A DNA stretch of 64,000 nt from Plotosus lineatus (taxonomy: Eukaryota; Chordata; Actinopteri; Siluriformes; Plotosidae). The position numbers and the translations under genes were made by a program. Location: positions 55,604,496 to 55,668,495 of the forward strand of contig CM045732.1 in NCBI GenBank assembly GCA_024760905.1, written 5' to 3'. Shown here piece after piece: positions 1-15,000 of this stretch (position 1 is its first letter; each line of letters opens with the position of its first letter). The notes under the pieces are model-generated. The model ran no database searches. It saw nothing but the letters and a program-made list of their open reading frames with translations, and had not been told where the DNA came from.

Positions 1-3000
1 GTACTCGCAGCATGCTCAGCACCACCCCTGAGGATTTAGATATGAATGATCAGCTCTCAGACTGCCAGGTTAGAGCATCATCTACTTGCCACATTCATTA
101 CAATTATGTTTATGGACAGAAATGTATAATACATGCACAACTCTAATAATTCTGCAGTCTTCTCATTGTGCTTTAAGGACATACTAAGTAAACACTACTA
201 CCGTATTAGAAAGCCTAAGCAGATGTAGCATGATTGTAAAGCAGATTATGCATATGTCTCAGTATAACTGTCACTGGTGGCTCAAGCAGATTTTCAGGTG
301 ATTAGTGGATTCCTGTGCCTTGATTGGTGTTGCCTGCAGCAAGACACTCCTCATTGGTTAGGTGAGGGGTAGGGAGAAACTGTCCCTACATTACAGCGAG
401 GGACTGGCGAGTACAACCCTGTAGGATCAGCACCAAACTAACGATTTTCAGTCAAAGTCATCTGTATTGAGAGAATGGATGGGATGGATTAAGAATAATG
501 TGCTGTGGTCAGTTTCAGGCGTCAGTTATCTGCAGCTCTCAGGCTCGGTTCGCTGCAGATTAGAGTACAAAATCATGTTTGAGCTCGTGTCTCTCATGTT
601 GCTGTTGCAGAGCATGCTGTTGGAGATTGAAGAGAAGGTGATCGCTCTCTCTGAGCTTTCCTTACACAGTGAGGCTCTGCTGTTGGAGGGGCGGCCTGAG
701 ATCAGGGATGACACTGAACAACTAGCCCAGAAACTACACACTTTAAAGGGCAGTCTCGTGGAGCTGCAGCGAATGCTACAAGAGAAACAGATAAATCTCC
801 AGGTAAAAATCTAACTCTTTAAAAGTTCCCTGTTAAAGTTATTTACACGTGGCTCATTAACTTCATATCGAGTGTGTTTACGGATGCCCTCTGAGCAAAT
901 CAAATGACGTATCTGTATCGTTGCTGATGCAGTTAAATATGAGATATGGATTGCAGTGAATGTAGTAATTTCTGCATTGTTTGCTTTGTTTGTATTGAAT
1001 TGTGTGCATAGTTCTATGGAGTCGAATACTTGGAAGGAAGCATTTCAAAGATCATTTATCTCTGTTAACAGACATAATAACGATCATGTATTCAATGCAA
1101 GGAAATTTCTTTAGTAATTTCTTAAATTTACTCATGATTTGTAATTGTTTTCTGTAAAATTTTTGCCAGACTTAGGAGTCTAAATCTTGCTTTTTGCTAT
1201 TCTATTCACAGTACCGTATTTGCACCTTTCCTTCAGGAAGTAATCATGGTAGAATTGTGAAATATGATGCTATATGACTTTTATTTTGCAGGGATCACTA
1301 CAGGAGCAGTCTGACAGTGAGTCTGAGTCCAGTCTCTCTCAGAGTCCCAATGTGCAGGACTGGCTGGCACATGCGCATTCTACACGGAACCAGCACCAAC
1401 AGGACAACCTACAAAGACAGAGGGTACACTGAAGTCGATGAAAGTTTCTCATGAGACATGATCTAAAGCAGTGGAACCCAACCTTTTTATCACCGCGGAC
1501 CGGTCAACGCTTGGCAATTTTACCGCAGTGTGTGTGTGTGTGTGTGTGTTGTTTTTTATATTGTAAATATAATACCTCGCCCTCACCCAGAGTCAGCTGA
1601 GATGTGCACCAGCCTCCCAAATCAGGATTAAGCATTACATTTTTTTATCGAGTTCGAACTCTTCTTAAAAAAAACCCCCCACAGGTGATGGTGCACCAGT
1701 GGGGAAATGAAGGCTCAGGCTCAGTCTCACCCAAAATCCCCGCTATTGTTTGAAACGTGTCCAACTCGCCTCTGTGATAGCGCTCAAATGACCGACATGT
1801 AACCGTGAGAATCCGGCCATTTTTCAGAATAAAAGATTTTTCAAAAATGAAAGATTGTTCAGACTCAGATAATAAATAAAACAGAAATAAATAATTATTT
1901 CTTATGCAGCCCGGTACCAATTGATCCACGGACCAGTACCGGTCTGCGGCCCGGGGGTTGGGGGCCACTGATCTAAAGTACAAAATATTTTAAAGAAAAT
2001 AAAATATTTATAGAACAATCAGGATGTTTACTTTTAACTATTTTTAAAATTGGTTTCTATTCGCAACCTGAATTTTTTGGCCCTGTGATGGCCTGGTGAC
2101 ATGTCCAGGGTGTACCCCGGCCTCGCCCAGAGTGGGCTGAGATGGGGCAACCCTCCCTGCGACCCTAATTAGGATTAAGTGTTTCAGAAAATGAATGAAT
2201 GGATGAATAATAACCTGAATTTTTCACATTACAACTCGCTCGTATGACAACCAATTCAAAAGAAAAATTCTTACAGATATACTTTATTTTCTGTGGATTA
2301 GGAACTTGAAGAGCAGTTGGCCGAGCAGAAAAAGCTGCTGAAATCTGTAGCTAGTCGTGGAGAAGAGATCCTCAACCAACAGGCTTCACCGAGCAGTGCC
2401 AGGTCATTAAGCCTATCTTTATCAAAATATTGGTTTTAATGTCTCATCGCTGTGATGTTTATTACCTCCAGCAAGAAAGTGTGCTTTTGGTGCTATTTAT
2501 TTGTTTATCTGTTTGTCTGAGTGTAAGCAAATTAGGCAAAACCTACTTACTTGTTCTCCATGAAACCTGGTGGAAATGGGCAATATGGGTCAAGGAAGAA
2601 CCTAATTTTTTTTTACAGAATCCAAGTCCCAGGGCAGGTCCAATAAATGAATTCCCCTTTTGCTAAATTGTGAGCTCCTTGGAGAGACTCTGTGTTTAAC
2701 GATGTCATACATAACAATTATTTGCGAAAAAAATGGATAGTGGATAAGGCTGAATAGTTCATATTCAGGAAGAACGTTGCAGGGGCTATTCAGCAATATC
2801 CACTGAGCCAAAGATGAGTAATTGTTTTAGCATTTACTACAATGCAAAATATGAAAAATAGGACCTTTTTAAAGGTTATATTTACATTTTAATTGCTTCA
2901 TGCATTCTTCTGAGTTTGCAGTGTTAATATTTATATGCTATGTAGAGCGTGATCTGATTGGTGTGCCATTTCAGAATTAAAAACATAATTATACCAAGTG

Positions 3001-3442
3001 AGTAAAACTTAAATCAAAATAACAGACGCACAGTTTTTACTGGGACTCGAGCAGGCAGCATCGTCACAATTTTAAATGGAAAAATACATTCAATTTTATT
3101 AATTTTTTTCTTTTATTCCCTTGTAGAATATACAAAAAAGTGAATTAGTGTGCCAACACACCTTTACAGAGCCGGTTTTCCTATGACTCCATATAGCATC
3201 ATGTACTAAAGCCTAAATTTATATGCTTGAAACACACCATAAAGCCTATTAATTGAGCTCAAACTGCCCACTTCAACTAACCACTTTCTTTCTATATGCA
3301 AATATAAACTATTAAAAATGTGTTTCTTTTTTACTGCATTTCCTCCCAATACAGCCAAAACCCTGAAAAAGGCTTAAAGAGATGCCATTCCACAAATCTG
3401 CAGCTGCCTGTGCAGGGAGCTCACTTATGTCTCTCCTGATAA

Positions 3443-3497
<55 letters not shown>

Positions 3498-5925
3498 TGC
3501 CATTTTTTGTGATTTTTGTACTGCTATTCCCATTTAGTATATACTGAAATTTTTATTCACCACATACTCAGTGGATGTTACTGAATCCATCTTTGGTGCA
3601 TAATTGTTAATTATCCTGAGCTGACAAACAAACCAGATTGGGCTATTGACTTGTAATGTGAATGAAATCTTATATCCACTAGATGGCAATAAGGTTTAAT
3701 AGTGACTAAAATACCCAATCTGCAAATGTAATGACTTCATACCACAACCCTTATTCAGATTTACAAAGGATTACTGTCACACATGAATATGGCACATCTA
3801 CATATTAACATAATTTTAATAAATTTTGAAATCCATCCAGATATATAAAGTATTTGCGGTTTTAAAATTTTATATCATAGAAAAGTCGCACTCTGATTGT
3901 ACCCTTGGTTTTATTCTCACTCGGTTTTGAGTGAGAAAGCATTTTCATACTTACCAAATATTATACTGTTTATACTATAATACTGTTTACTGTTTAAGTT
4001 AAGACACTGTTGCAAAAAGAAATTAAAAAATACCTGGATGATCATTTTTCTTTTTCTCTGTGAACTGCTCAATCTACAGTGTTTTCGAGGTCCTTAGTCC
4101 AGAACTAGAGCTTGAGAGCCAGTCTGCACTGGGACATGTTTGGAGACCGAAATGGGAGAGTCTGAGAAAAGACTTACGCACCAAACTACAGCTTTTGCAG
4201 AGCACTTTGGAGCAGGATACCAAGCAACCAGTACTTTCAGCTTACTCGTACCAAGACCACAATAAATATCTATGCAAACTTTCGCCTATTTGAGATTTAG
4301 AATAATACAAAAAAGCTATATTGATAGTTGTTGTTTTTTTCCTCTAGTTTTATTCTAGGACGACTCGTGTAAGCACTTCCCCTCCTTTTTATAAAAGAGA
4401 GGCCGAGGTCAAGGACAAGTCTACACTGAAGTCATTATATCATGAATTCAACCAGGCTGTGGAGAATTTTCAGGTAATTTCACTTCGCTAAATAGCAAAC
4501 GGCAATCATATTTACATTTACAAAACTTGAAAAGAAATTACTCTCAAATGCCTCACTGTAATGTTTGCAGGTTACAGGTTTAGCAGAAGAGCAAGGCATG
4601 CAGATAGAGCAGCAGTTGTATTCGGCCATTACAGCAACATCCTCTTGGCTAGATGATGTAGAGAACACATTGTTCTCCAGGTCAATGCTTCTATTGGAGA
4701 ACGCAGAGACCCAGCTCTCTAACCATGAGGTACATACATTTACATTTTCTATTCACTCATTTTTAAACATTATTAATTATTTAGATCATAGTTGTGAATT
4801 TAAGGTAAAATGGAAAATGACTCAGTCAGTCACTTATATGCCATACCACTTAATCTTATTAAGATTGCGGGGTGGCTGAAGCCTATCTCAACCTTCACTG
4901 GATGAAGGCTGGGTACACCCTGAACAGCTTGCCAAACCATTGCGGTGCCAACACACAGTCTTTCACACTCATATCCAAACCACTTAGCCTTATGTCCAGG
5001 TTTCTACACAGAACATACAAACTCTGCACAGAAACACCTTGAATCCGGGACCTTCTTGCTGTGAGGCGGATGTGCCGCTCTGAAAATTAACCTCCTTAAT
5101 TGATCATACATTTGCATTTATATTTTGGAAATAATAAACAATTTGTGGGCGGCACAGTTATCTCATCTACGTCACAGCAAAAAAATCCTGGGTTTGAGTC
5201 CCTGGTTTGGGCGTTTTTGTGTGGAGTTTGTTTGCTATCCTTGTATATGCGTGGATTTCCCTTGGGTACTTCTGTTTGTACCCACAGTTCAAATACATGC
5301 ATATTAGGCTCACTGGCTGTCCCGAATTGCCCACTGGTGTGAGTGTGAGTGGTTCTGTGTGTTGGTCTGCAAGTGTCTGGCGAGATATTTAGGGAGTACC
5401 CCGTCTTTGTTGGCTGAGATTGGCTCCATCTTTCCCATTACCCTTACTTACTTGTTAATTACTGGTTTAGCAAATGAGTAAGTGAACAATTTGTATGTTC
5501 TACAGGCGTTAGGGAAAGATGTGGCTGAGGTCACAGAAGAGGCGGTCCACATCCAAGAAGTGCTAAGAGGTGTTGTAGGATTACCTGCAGAAAAGCATAC
5601 CCTCATGGAGGACACTCTTGACTGCCTATCTCAGCGATTGGAAACCTTAGACTCAGTGGTGGAGCGTCGATGTGAGAGCATGAGGAGCAGGATGCAGGAT
5701 CTCATTGCCTTCCAGGTTAAAACTATCCCATTCAGAGCTTTTTGGGAAACTTAGATATTCTATTCATCAGACCAATATTATATGAGCTTTGTTTTCATGT
5801 GATATTTGTTATGTTTTTCATAGACTGAGCTTGAGCTTCTCTTCTCTAACATAAGAGAGAGCAAGTTTCATATTCTACAAAAGCTAGCAGGGATCCTTGA
5901 GTGTCTGCCAGATAAACAGTTAGAG
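1..5925 (+). CDS. syne1: syne1 exons 1-9 of the window: spectrin-repeat region with Ser-rich insert
   Basis: Exons lie at <1-68, 611-802, 1292-1423, 2302-2402, 4080-4230, 4348-4473, 4571-4729, 5506-5715 and 5824-5925. Each has an AG acceptor and GT donor and phases chain without a stop. Exon 3 is unusually rich in Ser, Glu and Gln (SDSESESSLSQSP), and exon 6 contains SRTTRVSTSPPFYK, so this stretch interrupts regular spectrin helices with a probably unstructured linker, as in human nesprin-1. The donor of exon 5 (CCA then gtactt) is weak. I chose it because it alone keeps phase with exon 6 and matches the SYNE1 family. The rest is helical, Leu/Glu/Gln-rich sequence typical of spectrin repeats. 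Confidence 0.9.
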
Positions 5926-8900
5926 GTACAAACAGTGCTAGTGCTCATGTACAATGGGTATGGAAAACTTCAAACTATTTACATTTTGTTTCTATGCAGC
6001 CTAACGTTGAGGCACACTCAAATAACATATCTTATTTGTATTTACTCAGTGGAACTTATAACAGACAAGTCAAAGATATAATAATAACAACAGTTAAATC
6101 CATAAAAAACAGAGTCACTGAGATAGTTACAGGAGCACATTTTCAATAAATCCTTGTAAAAACCATGCGAAATAATTACCTTCTCCAGTGCACACCAAGA
6201 TATTTGGATTCTACCTGCAATTAATTGTAATATGGATAGGATCAGAAATGAGTACATCAGAGGGACAGCACATGTTAGATGTTTTGGAGACAAAGTCAGA
6301 GAGGTTAGATTGAGATGGTTTGGACATGTACAGAGGAGGGATAGTGAGTATATTGGTAGTAGGATGCTGAGGTTGGAACTACCAGGCAGAAGGCCCAGAG
6401 GAAGAACAAAGAGAAGATTTATGGATGTGGTGAAGGTGGACATGAAGGTCGTTGGAGTAAGAGTAGAAGATGCAGAGGATAGGGAGAGATGGAGGCAGAT
6501 TATTTGATGTGGCGACCCCTGAAGGGAACAGCCGAAAGGAAAAGAAGAAGAAGACCTGCAATTAATTGTAATAATTGGACTAGTTCAGCATGAGAACAGC
6601 TATTTCCAGAGTAGTCCAATGCTTGGTAGTGTAACTGAAGGCAAACAATCAACTATGGGTGGCAAGTCAATGGCAAATAAATAAATAAATTCAGGGATGA
6701 CGTGGAATGCTACAAGTGACGAGATGTGTGCAAAAAATAAATAAATAAAATGCTTTATCAATCCCTAGGGGCATAGTAAAGTCTAAAATCTTTAAGTGTA
6801 CTATATATGGTTTGGTACTACTAAGATCCTTCCCATATCAGACCATCACTCTCAACTGATGAGAAGAGCAGGAAGAAAACTTGTCAAAGAGACTTCTTTC
6901 TGTAAAGCACAGTGGGTAAATATTGCGCAGACTAGACAAGCAAAGTTGGCAGAGACGTATCCCGACAGACTCATGTCAATCATTAAAGCAAAAAAGCATT
7001 CCACAAAGTACAGTGGTACTTCACTTTACGAAATTAATCCGTTCCAGAGCCTTTTTCATAACCTGCATTTTACGTAAATTGATTTGTTCCAAGGCTCCCA
7101 ATACTACCCCCCTAAACCCTTTAAAAATTATAAAAGCATACCTTTTAAGACCTCCTTCTGCTTCAATATCGTACCGATGGTCGATGGGTTTGGCCATATT
7201 CCTTTGTGATATCACTCGAGCTCGTTTCTTCTTGTCACTCGCACCAGAAATCACACACGCCACCCATGTGTGTGTGTGTGCGCGACCGTGTGTTGACCAT
7301 GTCTTCTCAGCAGAGTTATAATCTTACAAATGTTTATGGAAGGTTAAGAGCCTGAGTCAAGAAATAAAGCATAAAACAACAGTAACTCTGTCCTTTATAC
7401 GAAAAGAATGATGGTGGATTCAGCTCCATAATAGGCAATGGGAGGTAGCTGCGTCATCCCTCCTAGCCAATGGGATCCCTGTCCAAGATGGCGTCAGTTG
7501 GACCTGTCCAAGATGGCGCTCAAGTGAAGGAGACATGAACGACAGCTCAGTTGTTAGCCAATAGGAGGCCAGCGGGGTGGGATGTTTGAACGTCATTGAT
7601 GGGAGAGCAGCTCGTGCATTGTTTGAATGTTTGAATGGTGCGTTTTAATGTTTGAATGGTGCGTTTGAATTTTTAAGATGGCGCTTTCGTAACGTGAACT
7701 TGTTTCGTACCCAGAGACAAAAATTTTCGGAAAATGCGTTTCGTAACCTGCATTTTTCGTTTGGTGAGACTTTCGTAAAGTGAGGTACCACTGTACAGAT
7801 ATGGTGATGGTGGGATGATCCCTTAACCTTAATGTCACCAAATCTGCTTTTAATTTTTTTTTTAATATTTAGTTTCTGAACTTTTTATTTTAAGTTTCTT
7901 TGTGTAAACACAGCTGGAAAAATATTTTTTAAATCTTCATTTCAGGTTGCAAAGTGACAAAATGTGAATACTTTGAGAGGGGTGCTTTTTATACCTACTG
8001 TAAATTAATAAATTAGTGTCATTAAATTATTATTATCTTTTACACCCCTATGGGATATTTTGCTTAACAGACCATTTCTGAGGTAGAAGAGTCCCTTCGA
8101 GACTTAGAACGTAAAATTACAGATTTAAAATCCAGAGGAGCGGTTCTACAACCAGATCAGATTTCTAACAATGAACTGATGAACCTCCAGGTAATTAGAA
8201 AATTATTTATATTTTGTGGCAATATAGAATTTTTTGAGAGCAACATTCCCAGTGTATGTTATATTGTACAGGACACCTATGAAGAATTGGTGATGACAGT
8301 GGGCTCTCGTCGAAGTGGGCTGAACCAGAGCATGGCTCTGAAGAGCCAGTATGAGCGAGCGTTGCAAGACCTGGTGGATCTGGTAGATACTGCTCAGGAC
8401 AAGATGGCTTCTGACCAGAAGATAATCGCGGGCTCCGTGGAAGAAATTCAGAGTCTACTAGATAAACACAAGGCAAGCTGAGTTTTAACTGAGGGAATGA
8501 TTAAAATTTTGTCACATGAGTAGGAAGCATGGCAGTAAAGTCAACCATAAATTATGTATGTAATATCTTACTGTATTAGGAGTTCTTCCAAGGGTTGGAG
8601 TGGCATATGGTCTTAACTGAAACATTCTACAAAAAGATAAGTGCCTTTGTCCTGCCACAAGAAAGCCAAGCTCTAGAGGATACTTTGGCTCAAGCGCAGG
8701 ATGTTCTAAAGCAGGCTCACAAGAAAGGAGTGGAATTGGAGTACATTCTGGAGGTGAGTTACAGTCTTTATAAATGTAAATACTAGTAAGTTGAATGACT
8801 TGTTGTCGGTTTTAATGTGGGCAGCACAATAGCGTAGTAGTTCGCCTGTCCATCTGACAGCAAGATTTAGGGTTTGAGACCAGGTTCAGGTGTTTCTGTA

Positions 8901-10698
8901 TGGAATTTGAATGTTCTCCCGATACTTGTAAAGCCTTCCTCCAGGTACTCAGATTTTCTCCCAAAGTCCAAAGATGTGCACATTAGCTCAAGTTGACTGT
9001 TTGGAAAATGCCCTTCGGTGTGAGTATGCAGTTGTGTCTGTTGCTCTGCAATGGTCTAGCAAGTCGTTTAGTCGTTTCTTCACCCAGTGTTAGCCGAGAT
9101 ATGTGTATCCTCCCCGTGTCCTTACAGTAGGGTTTAAGGAAGTGCTTCTCAATTATTTTTTGTCGCCCCCCCCCCCCCCAGGAAGAGGAAAACATTCCAT
9201 CCCCCCAATATAAATAGTGTTATTTGTCTAAAAATTGTTATGAGTAATCCTCTGCATAACACTGTATCCTTATTAACATAATAAATCCTTATTATCATTA
9301 TGGAATACAAAAAAATGAAGAAATATAGATCAACTTCCAAAAAAGAATAACTTTATTAACAATGTTTTAGTCTTTAAACAAAAAGATTTAAAGTGCATCA
9401 ATTTGCCTGAAATAAAAAAGTATCCTTATTGAAACTGTAAACATTTTTGACCAACAATTTGAACCATTCGATACTCAAAAATACAATTAAATAAAATAAA
9501 TAAGTAATAAATTCAAATTGATCAGCAATATTAACTCAGGAGCACAATCGGTAAAACAATTTAACCTACAAAACAAAAATGAATAAAACAATTTGTATTA
9601 TTATTATTATTATTATTGTCAAAATGATTAAGTCCAGATTAATGGTACAATGAGCACATTTCGCAGTGCACAGCTTTTCAAAGCCGGGTTTAAAGCTCGA
9701 TACTGATCTCTCAGCTCCTGCTCAATGCTGAACTGGGACCTGCACTTATTTTCACAGCGCTGACGTCATCCAGCATGACCGAGACCGTGTCTGCTGTAGG
9801 TAGGATCAGTTCCTCTGAGTTTTCTACACTGAGTAGTTTGGTACTCCACCTTATCTAATGCTAACAGAGCTCGCTGGTTTGCTGGCATAGAATTCACCAA
9901 GCGGAATGGTTGTTGGAAATATTCGGCACGTTTTTGCTGAAAAACCTCACGCGGCTCATCACTTGATCGGGGTGTGATGTCTTTAAGTGACGCCTGAATT
10001 TATTTGGCTTCATGCTCTCCGCTGCCAAGACACAGTAAACACAACGGGCTTTCCTCGTTTCTCACAGCAGCACAGTGAAGCCGAGTGCTACATCCGCTTC
10101 ATCATACCTCCTCAACTTAGCTTCCGGGAGACATTCATTTCTCTCACTGTCTCTGTCTCGCTCCGCCTCTCTTGTCGTCCCTGTTAAAATATTTCCATGG
10201 TAGGTTTATTAACGTCACTTCATATTTTACCTCTGGGCACACTCTGACAGTGAGGAAGCCACTGCCACCTGCTGTAGTGGATGTACAATTACACTTTATC
10301 CTAATACAGTGGTACCTCACTTTACGAAAGTCTCACCAAACGAAAAATGCAGGTTACGAAACGCATTTTCCGAAAATTTTTGTCTCTGGGTACGAAACAA
10401 GTTCACGTTACGAAAGCGCCATCCCATTGGGTCGCCTTCACTTGAGCCATCTTGAACAGGTCCAACTGACACCATCTTGGACAGGGATCCCATTGGCTAG
10501 GAGGAATGACGCGGCTACCTCCCATTGCCTATTATGGAGCTGAATCCACCATGATGCTTTTCGTATAAAGGACAGAGTTACTGTTGTTTTATGCTTTATT
10601 TCTTGACTCAGGCTTTTAACCTTCCATAAACATTTGTAAGATTATAACTCTGCTAAGAAGACATGGTCAACACACGGTCGCGCACACACACGCGCGCA

Positions 10699-10749
<51 letters not shown>

Positions 10750-11983
10750 GCGTATAATTTCCGGTGCGAGTCAGAAGAAGAAACGGGCTCGAGTGATATC
10801 ACAAAGGAATATAGCCAAAACTGTCTACCATCGGTACAATATTGAAGCAGAAGGAGGTCTTAAAAGTTATGCTTTTATCATTTTTAAAGGGTTTAGGGGG
10901 TAGTATTGGGAGCCTAGGAACGAATCACGCGTTTTACATGTAAAATGCGGTTCAATTTCCGAAAAATTCAGGTTACGAAAAGGCTCTGGAACGGATTAAT
11001 TTTGTAACGTGAGATACCACTGTATGGCAAAAAAAACAAACCAAAAAAAAAACATATTACTGTGAGGTCACACGCGCCCCGGGCGCACCCCACTATTTAA
11101 GAACCACTGGGTTAAGCGTATAGGCAAATGATTGAGTGAGCGAATACGTGAGCGAGTTTTAATGTGTTGCTTTCTTAGTATGTGCTTGCTTTCTTGTTTC
11201 ATGCCTGGCTGTGTATATGTGTTTATAGACTTGGAGTCGTTTGGTCATCGACTATCAGTGCCTGAATAGGCATTTGGAGGTAGTGGAGGGCCGCATGCCT
11301 GCTGTTCCCCTGTTGGAGGAGACAGAGGAGAGATTAACTGAAAGAATAGCGCTATATCAGGTATGCCAGCTTTAGTTATTCTTTACATCCCATGCAGTTA
11401 TTTTCTATGCTTATGCAGGCTTTTAATGGCACATATTAGAAACATATGTTCATATATATTGATGTCTACTGGCTCCAGATCTCCGGTTTGAACCAGAGGT
11501 CAGAGTGGTGTCTGTGAGACCTTGTCTCATGGGCGTTTTCTCTGGGTTGTCTGAATTTTTACTATCCAGATTCTCACCATCTGGAACTGCTGTGTGTGAA
11601 AGTGTGTGCATTTTGCTCAGACATGGACTGGTGTTCTCAGTAGTAACCCTGACAGGGATAAATAGTGATATCATTCCTGTCTTCCCAGGACCTAAAGTCC
11701 ATTCTGTCAGAGCACCAGCACAAACTTCATCAGGTACTAGAGGAGGGAAAGTCCCTATTGCAGTCTGTGGCTTGCCACCCTTTGGAGAACCAGCTTACTC
11801 TGTTGGCTGAACACTGGCTGAGCAACACCGCCAATATCAATAAGGAACTACAGCGTCTGGAGTCTATCCTAAAACACTGGATCAGGTCTGAATCGCCATA
11901 AACAAGAATTTATAATAAAGTACCATTTTATAATAAAAAACATTTTATGTAATACTATACTGTGTATATGTGTATATGTATAA

Positions 11984-12015
<32 letters not shown>

Positions 12016-15000
12016 TTAATGGACAACAATATATAATGATTGTTTTGCTTAGATATCAGAATGAATCTGCTGAGCTAAATGAGTGGCTCCAGGGTGCGTT
12101 GCAACGTCTTGAATTCTGGAACAATCAGTCCGTAACTGTGCCTGAAGAGTTGGAGACAGTGAGAGACCACCTGTCAGCTTTTTTGGTTAGTCCCACTTTA
12201 ATTAGCATTTACATGTAAGCACAACAGATTTTTCTGAAGTTTTTAAAAGCTAACCGGTATAAGGATGCAGTATATCTCTTAGTGTGCTGTAACACTACAA
12301 CTCTAAAATTCAGCACTTTGTCTTTTGGTGTACAGTATTTGTTTTGCGAATTTTACAAAACGTGCCTTTTTCCCATCAGGAATTCAGCAAGGAAGTTGAA
12401 GCTCACTCCAGCTTGAAAGCTTCTGTTTTCAATGAGGGTAACCAGTTGTTGAGGTTGAAAAAAGCAGACACAGGCATTCTCAGGGCAGAGATAGCCCGTG
12501 TAGAGGCCCAGTGGGCTGAACTGCTCACTCGTATACCTGTTGTGCAAGAAAAACTCCACCAGGTAATATGCTATATCATTGTCATTTGGTAACCCTGGGT
12601 TTACACTGAGGCATAATGTCCATGATCTCCACATTCAAAAAAAAGCATGAATTTATGAGCACGCTGGGAGCACAATTCGAGTATAAAAGGAAGTAGGGTA
12701 CATTCATGAGATGAAACCTCTGAAATGTGATGAAAATCTCGTACAATTGCACATCACGGTTTGTTACCCTTTGTTAAGGTCTTTTAAACTCTTCAACACT
12801 CTGATAAAAATCCCACGTTCGATCAGGATTTGTGTCAAATTGTAACGCTTCATTATAATCAAAGTAAAAATTTTGTCGGTCAAAAGATTTTGCCATGATC
12901 ATCATGAATTCACCAAGTTCCCTCAAAATCATCACGGTTCAATATCCCCCCCCCAACGCACTCATCATGATTCTCTCAAATCACAAAGAGGTCCGAAGGT
13001 AAGCCAGGGGACTATTCATGCCAAATAGACTTGGGATAGTCAGACGTTGATAATATATCTCTTTTCTTTTAAAAGTAAAAGTAATTTTCCTTGTTAGGTA
13101 TGTTGCCTTCGTGCTCTAATGTCTGACAAAATATGTTTGTATCATGTTCCAGTCTCAGATGGACAAGTTAGCTTCATGCCATGCCATCACTGAACTGGTA
13201 AACTGGATTTCACTGATGGAGAAGGTGATGGAGGAAGATGAGGAAAACCTTAAAGGAGCCGTGGGGTCAAAGGTTATACAGGAGTACTTGCAGCGCTATA
13301 AGGCAGGTTGAGCTAATGAAAGAATATATTTAGAACAAAAATATAAATTTTTTGTGTCCTTGATTTATACTGGACGATGTGCTTCCATCTTTAATCAGAA
13401 TTTGTATCCTTTTCTGTTGCACTGTGTAATCAGATCCCTGTGTTTTCATGATCCTTATTATCACTGCTGTCACTACAACAAATTTCCATTGTCCATACAT
13501 TTGGCAGTGCTAGTGTTTCTAATATTTTGATGCTCAATGATGAGTGTAATGTGGTTCATCAGTTCATTTTCTGTACTCGCTTAATCCTAATTTGGGTCAC
13601 GGGGAGGCTGGTGCCCATCCCAGCCAACTTCAGGCGAGGGCAGAGTACACCCTGGACATCGCAGGGCGGAAACACGCTGACGGCTTTGCAGCCCACTCTT
13701 GTCGAAAGTCAGCAATGGTTCTTTTACATGCCTCACACCATAGACAGTGAGAGACGTGGCCGGCCTTTGATAACCCAGTTAGCTCCACTGGGGGGGACAG
13801 TGACAACCTTGTGCAGAGTGGGACTTGAACCCCCAACCTTTGGATCAGCGATCCAGCGCCCTATACCACTAGACCACCACTGCCCCTGTGTAATGTGGTA
13901 ACTAACCATTTTCTGGCGTTTATAGGGTTTCCGTGTCGATGTGAATTGTAAGCAGTTGACTGTGGACTTTGTGAACCAGTCGGTGGTGCAGATCAGTGGG
14001 CAGGATGTTGAGAGCAAACGCAGTGATAAGACGGACTTTGCAGAAAGGTTAGGAGCCATGAACCGCCGCTGGCAGATCCTACAGGCTCACATCACAGAGA
14101 GGGTAAGCGTTCTGCTTTTTGAGTGCCGAGAATTGCGAATGAGTTCATCAACCCAGTGATGTGCATGGCGTGTTTATTCAGGTCCAGTACTTGGAGAGTT
14201 TGCTGCAGTCCTGGCTAGACTATGAAAGCAATGTGGGGTGTCTTAAAACCTGGTTGTGTACTCAAGAGGAGCGACTTAAGGGAAAACACAAGATTGAGGA
14301 TCTCTCCTCAGTGCAAAATGCTCTGAGAGACTGCCAGGTACATAATGCTGTCCATGGAGCACTTGTCAGTACTGTATTGTTTGTTTGTTTTTTTTTTCTG
14401 ATGACTTACATCCCTCTGTTTCTTTATTTTCCTTATATGAACACAGGAGATGGAACTGATGGTTAAAGAGAAGGAGAGAGATGTGGAGAGAGTAGAAGAA
14501 CAGGCCTGCGCTCTTGTCCAGAACAAAACAGACGAAGCCTGTGCTGTTGTCATGGAAACGCTTGAGGCCTTGAATCACACTTGGGCTAATCTTGATCATC
14601 TAGTATGCTTAATTTCTGATTTTTCTTTATTGTGAAATATAAGCATATTTATTAACTATATGGATATGTGTAAGCAGAGGAAAACGAGTATGTGTTCTTT
14701 ACAGATCGGACAGTTGAAGATCAGCCTTAAGTCGGTATCTGATCAGTGGAGTCAGTACAGGCAAGCGGCTGAAGAGATTAACAGCTACCTGACGGAGGGG
14801 AGGTACTCGGTGTCTCGATTTAGACTGCTCACAAGTTCTCTGGATGCTGTACAGCTCCAGGTGGACAGTCTTCAGGTAGAACTGCTCTCAACTCTTTCAA
14901 ACAATTTTAACGTGAAAATGTGATGCTGAATGCACATTAGACCGAATGAAAAAAAAAAAAAAGGTTCATGTCACCTTTACCTAATTATCAGGATCTGCAA

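Noticed and set aside
3312..3533. Open frame with a long Tyr run on the minus strand
   Set aside because: It is a (TAA)n microsatellite read in reverse, not a protein.
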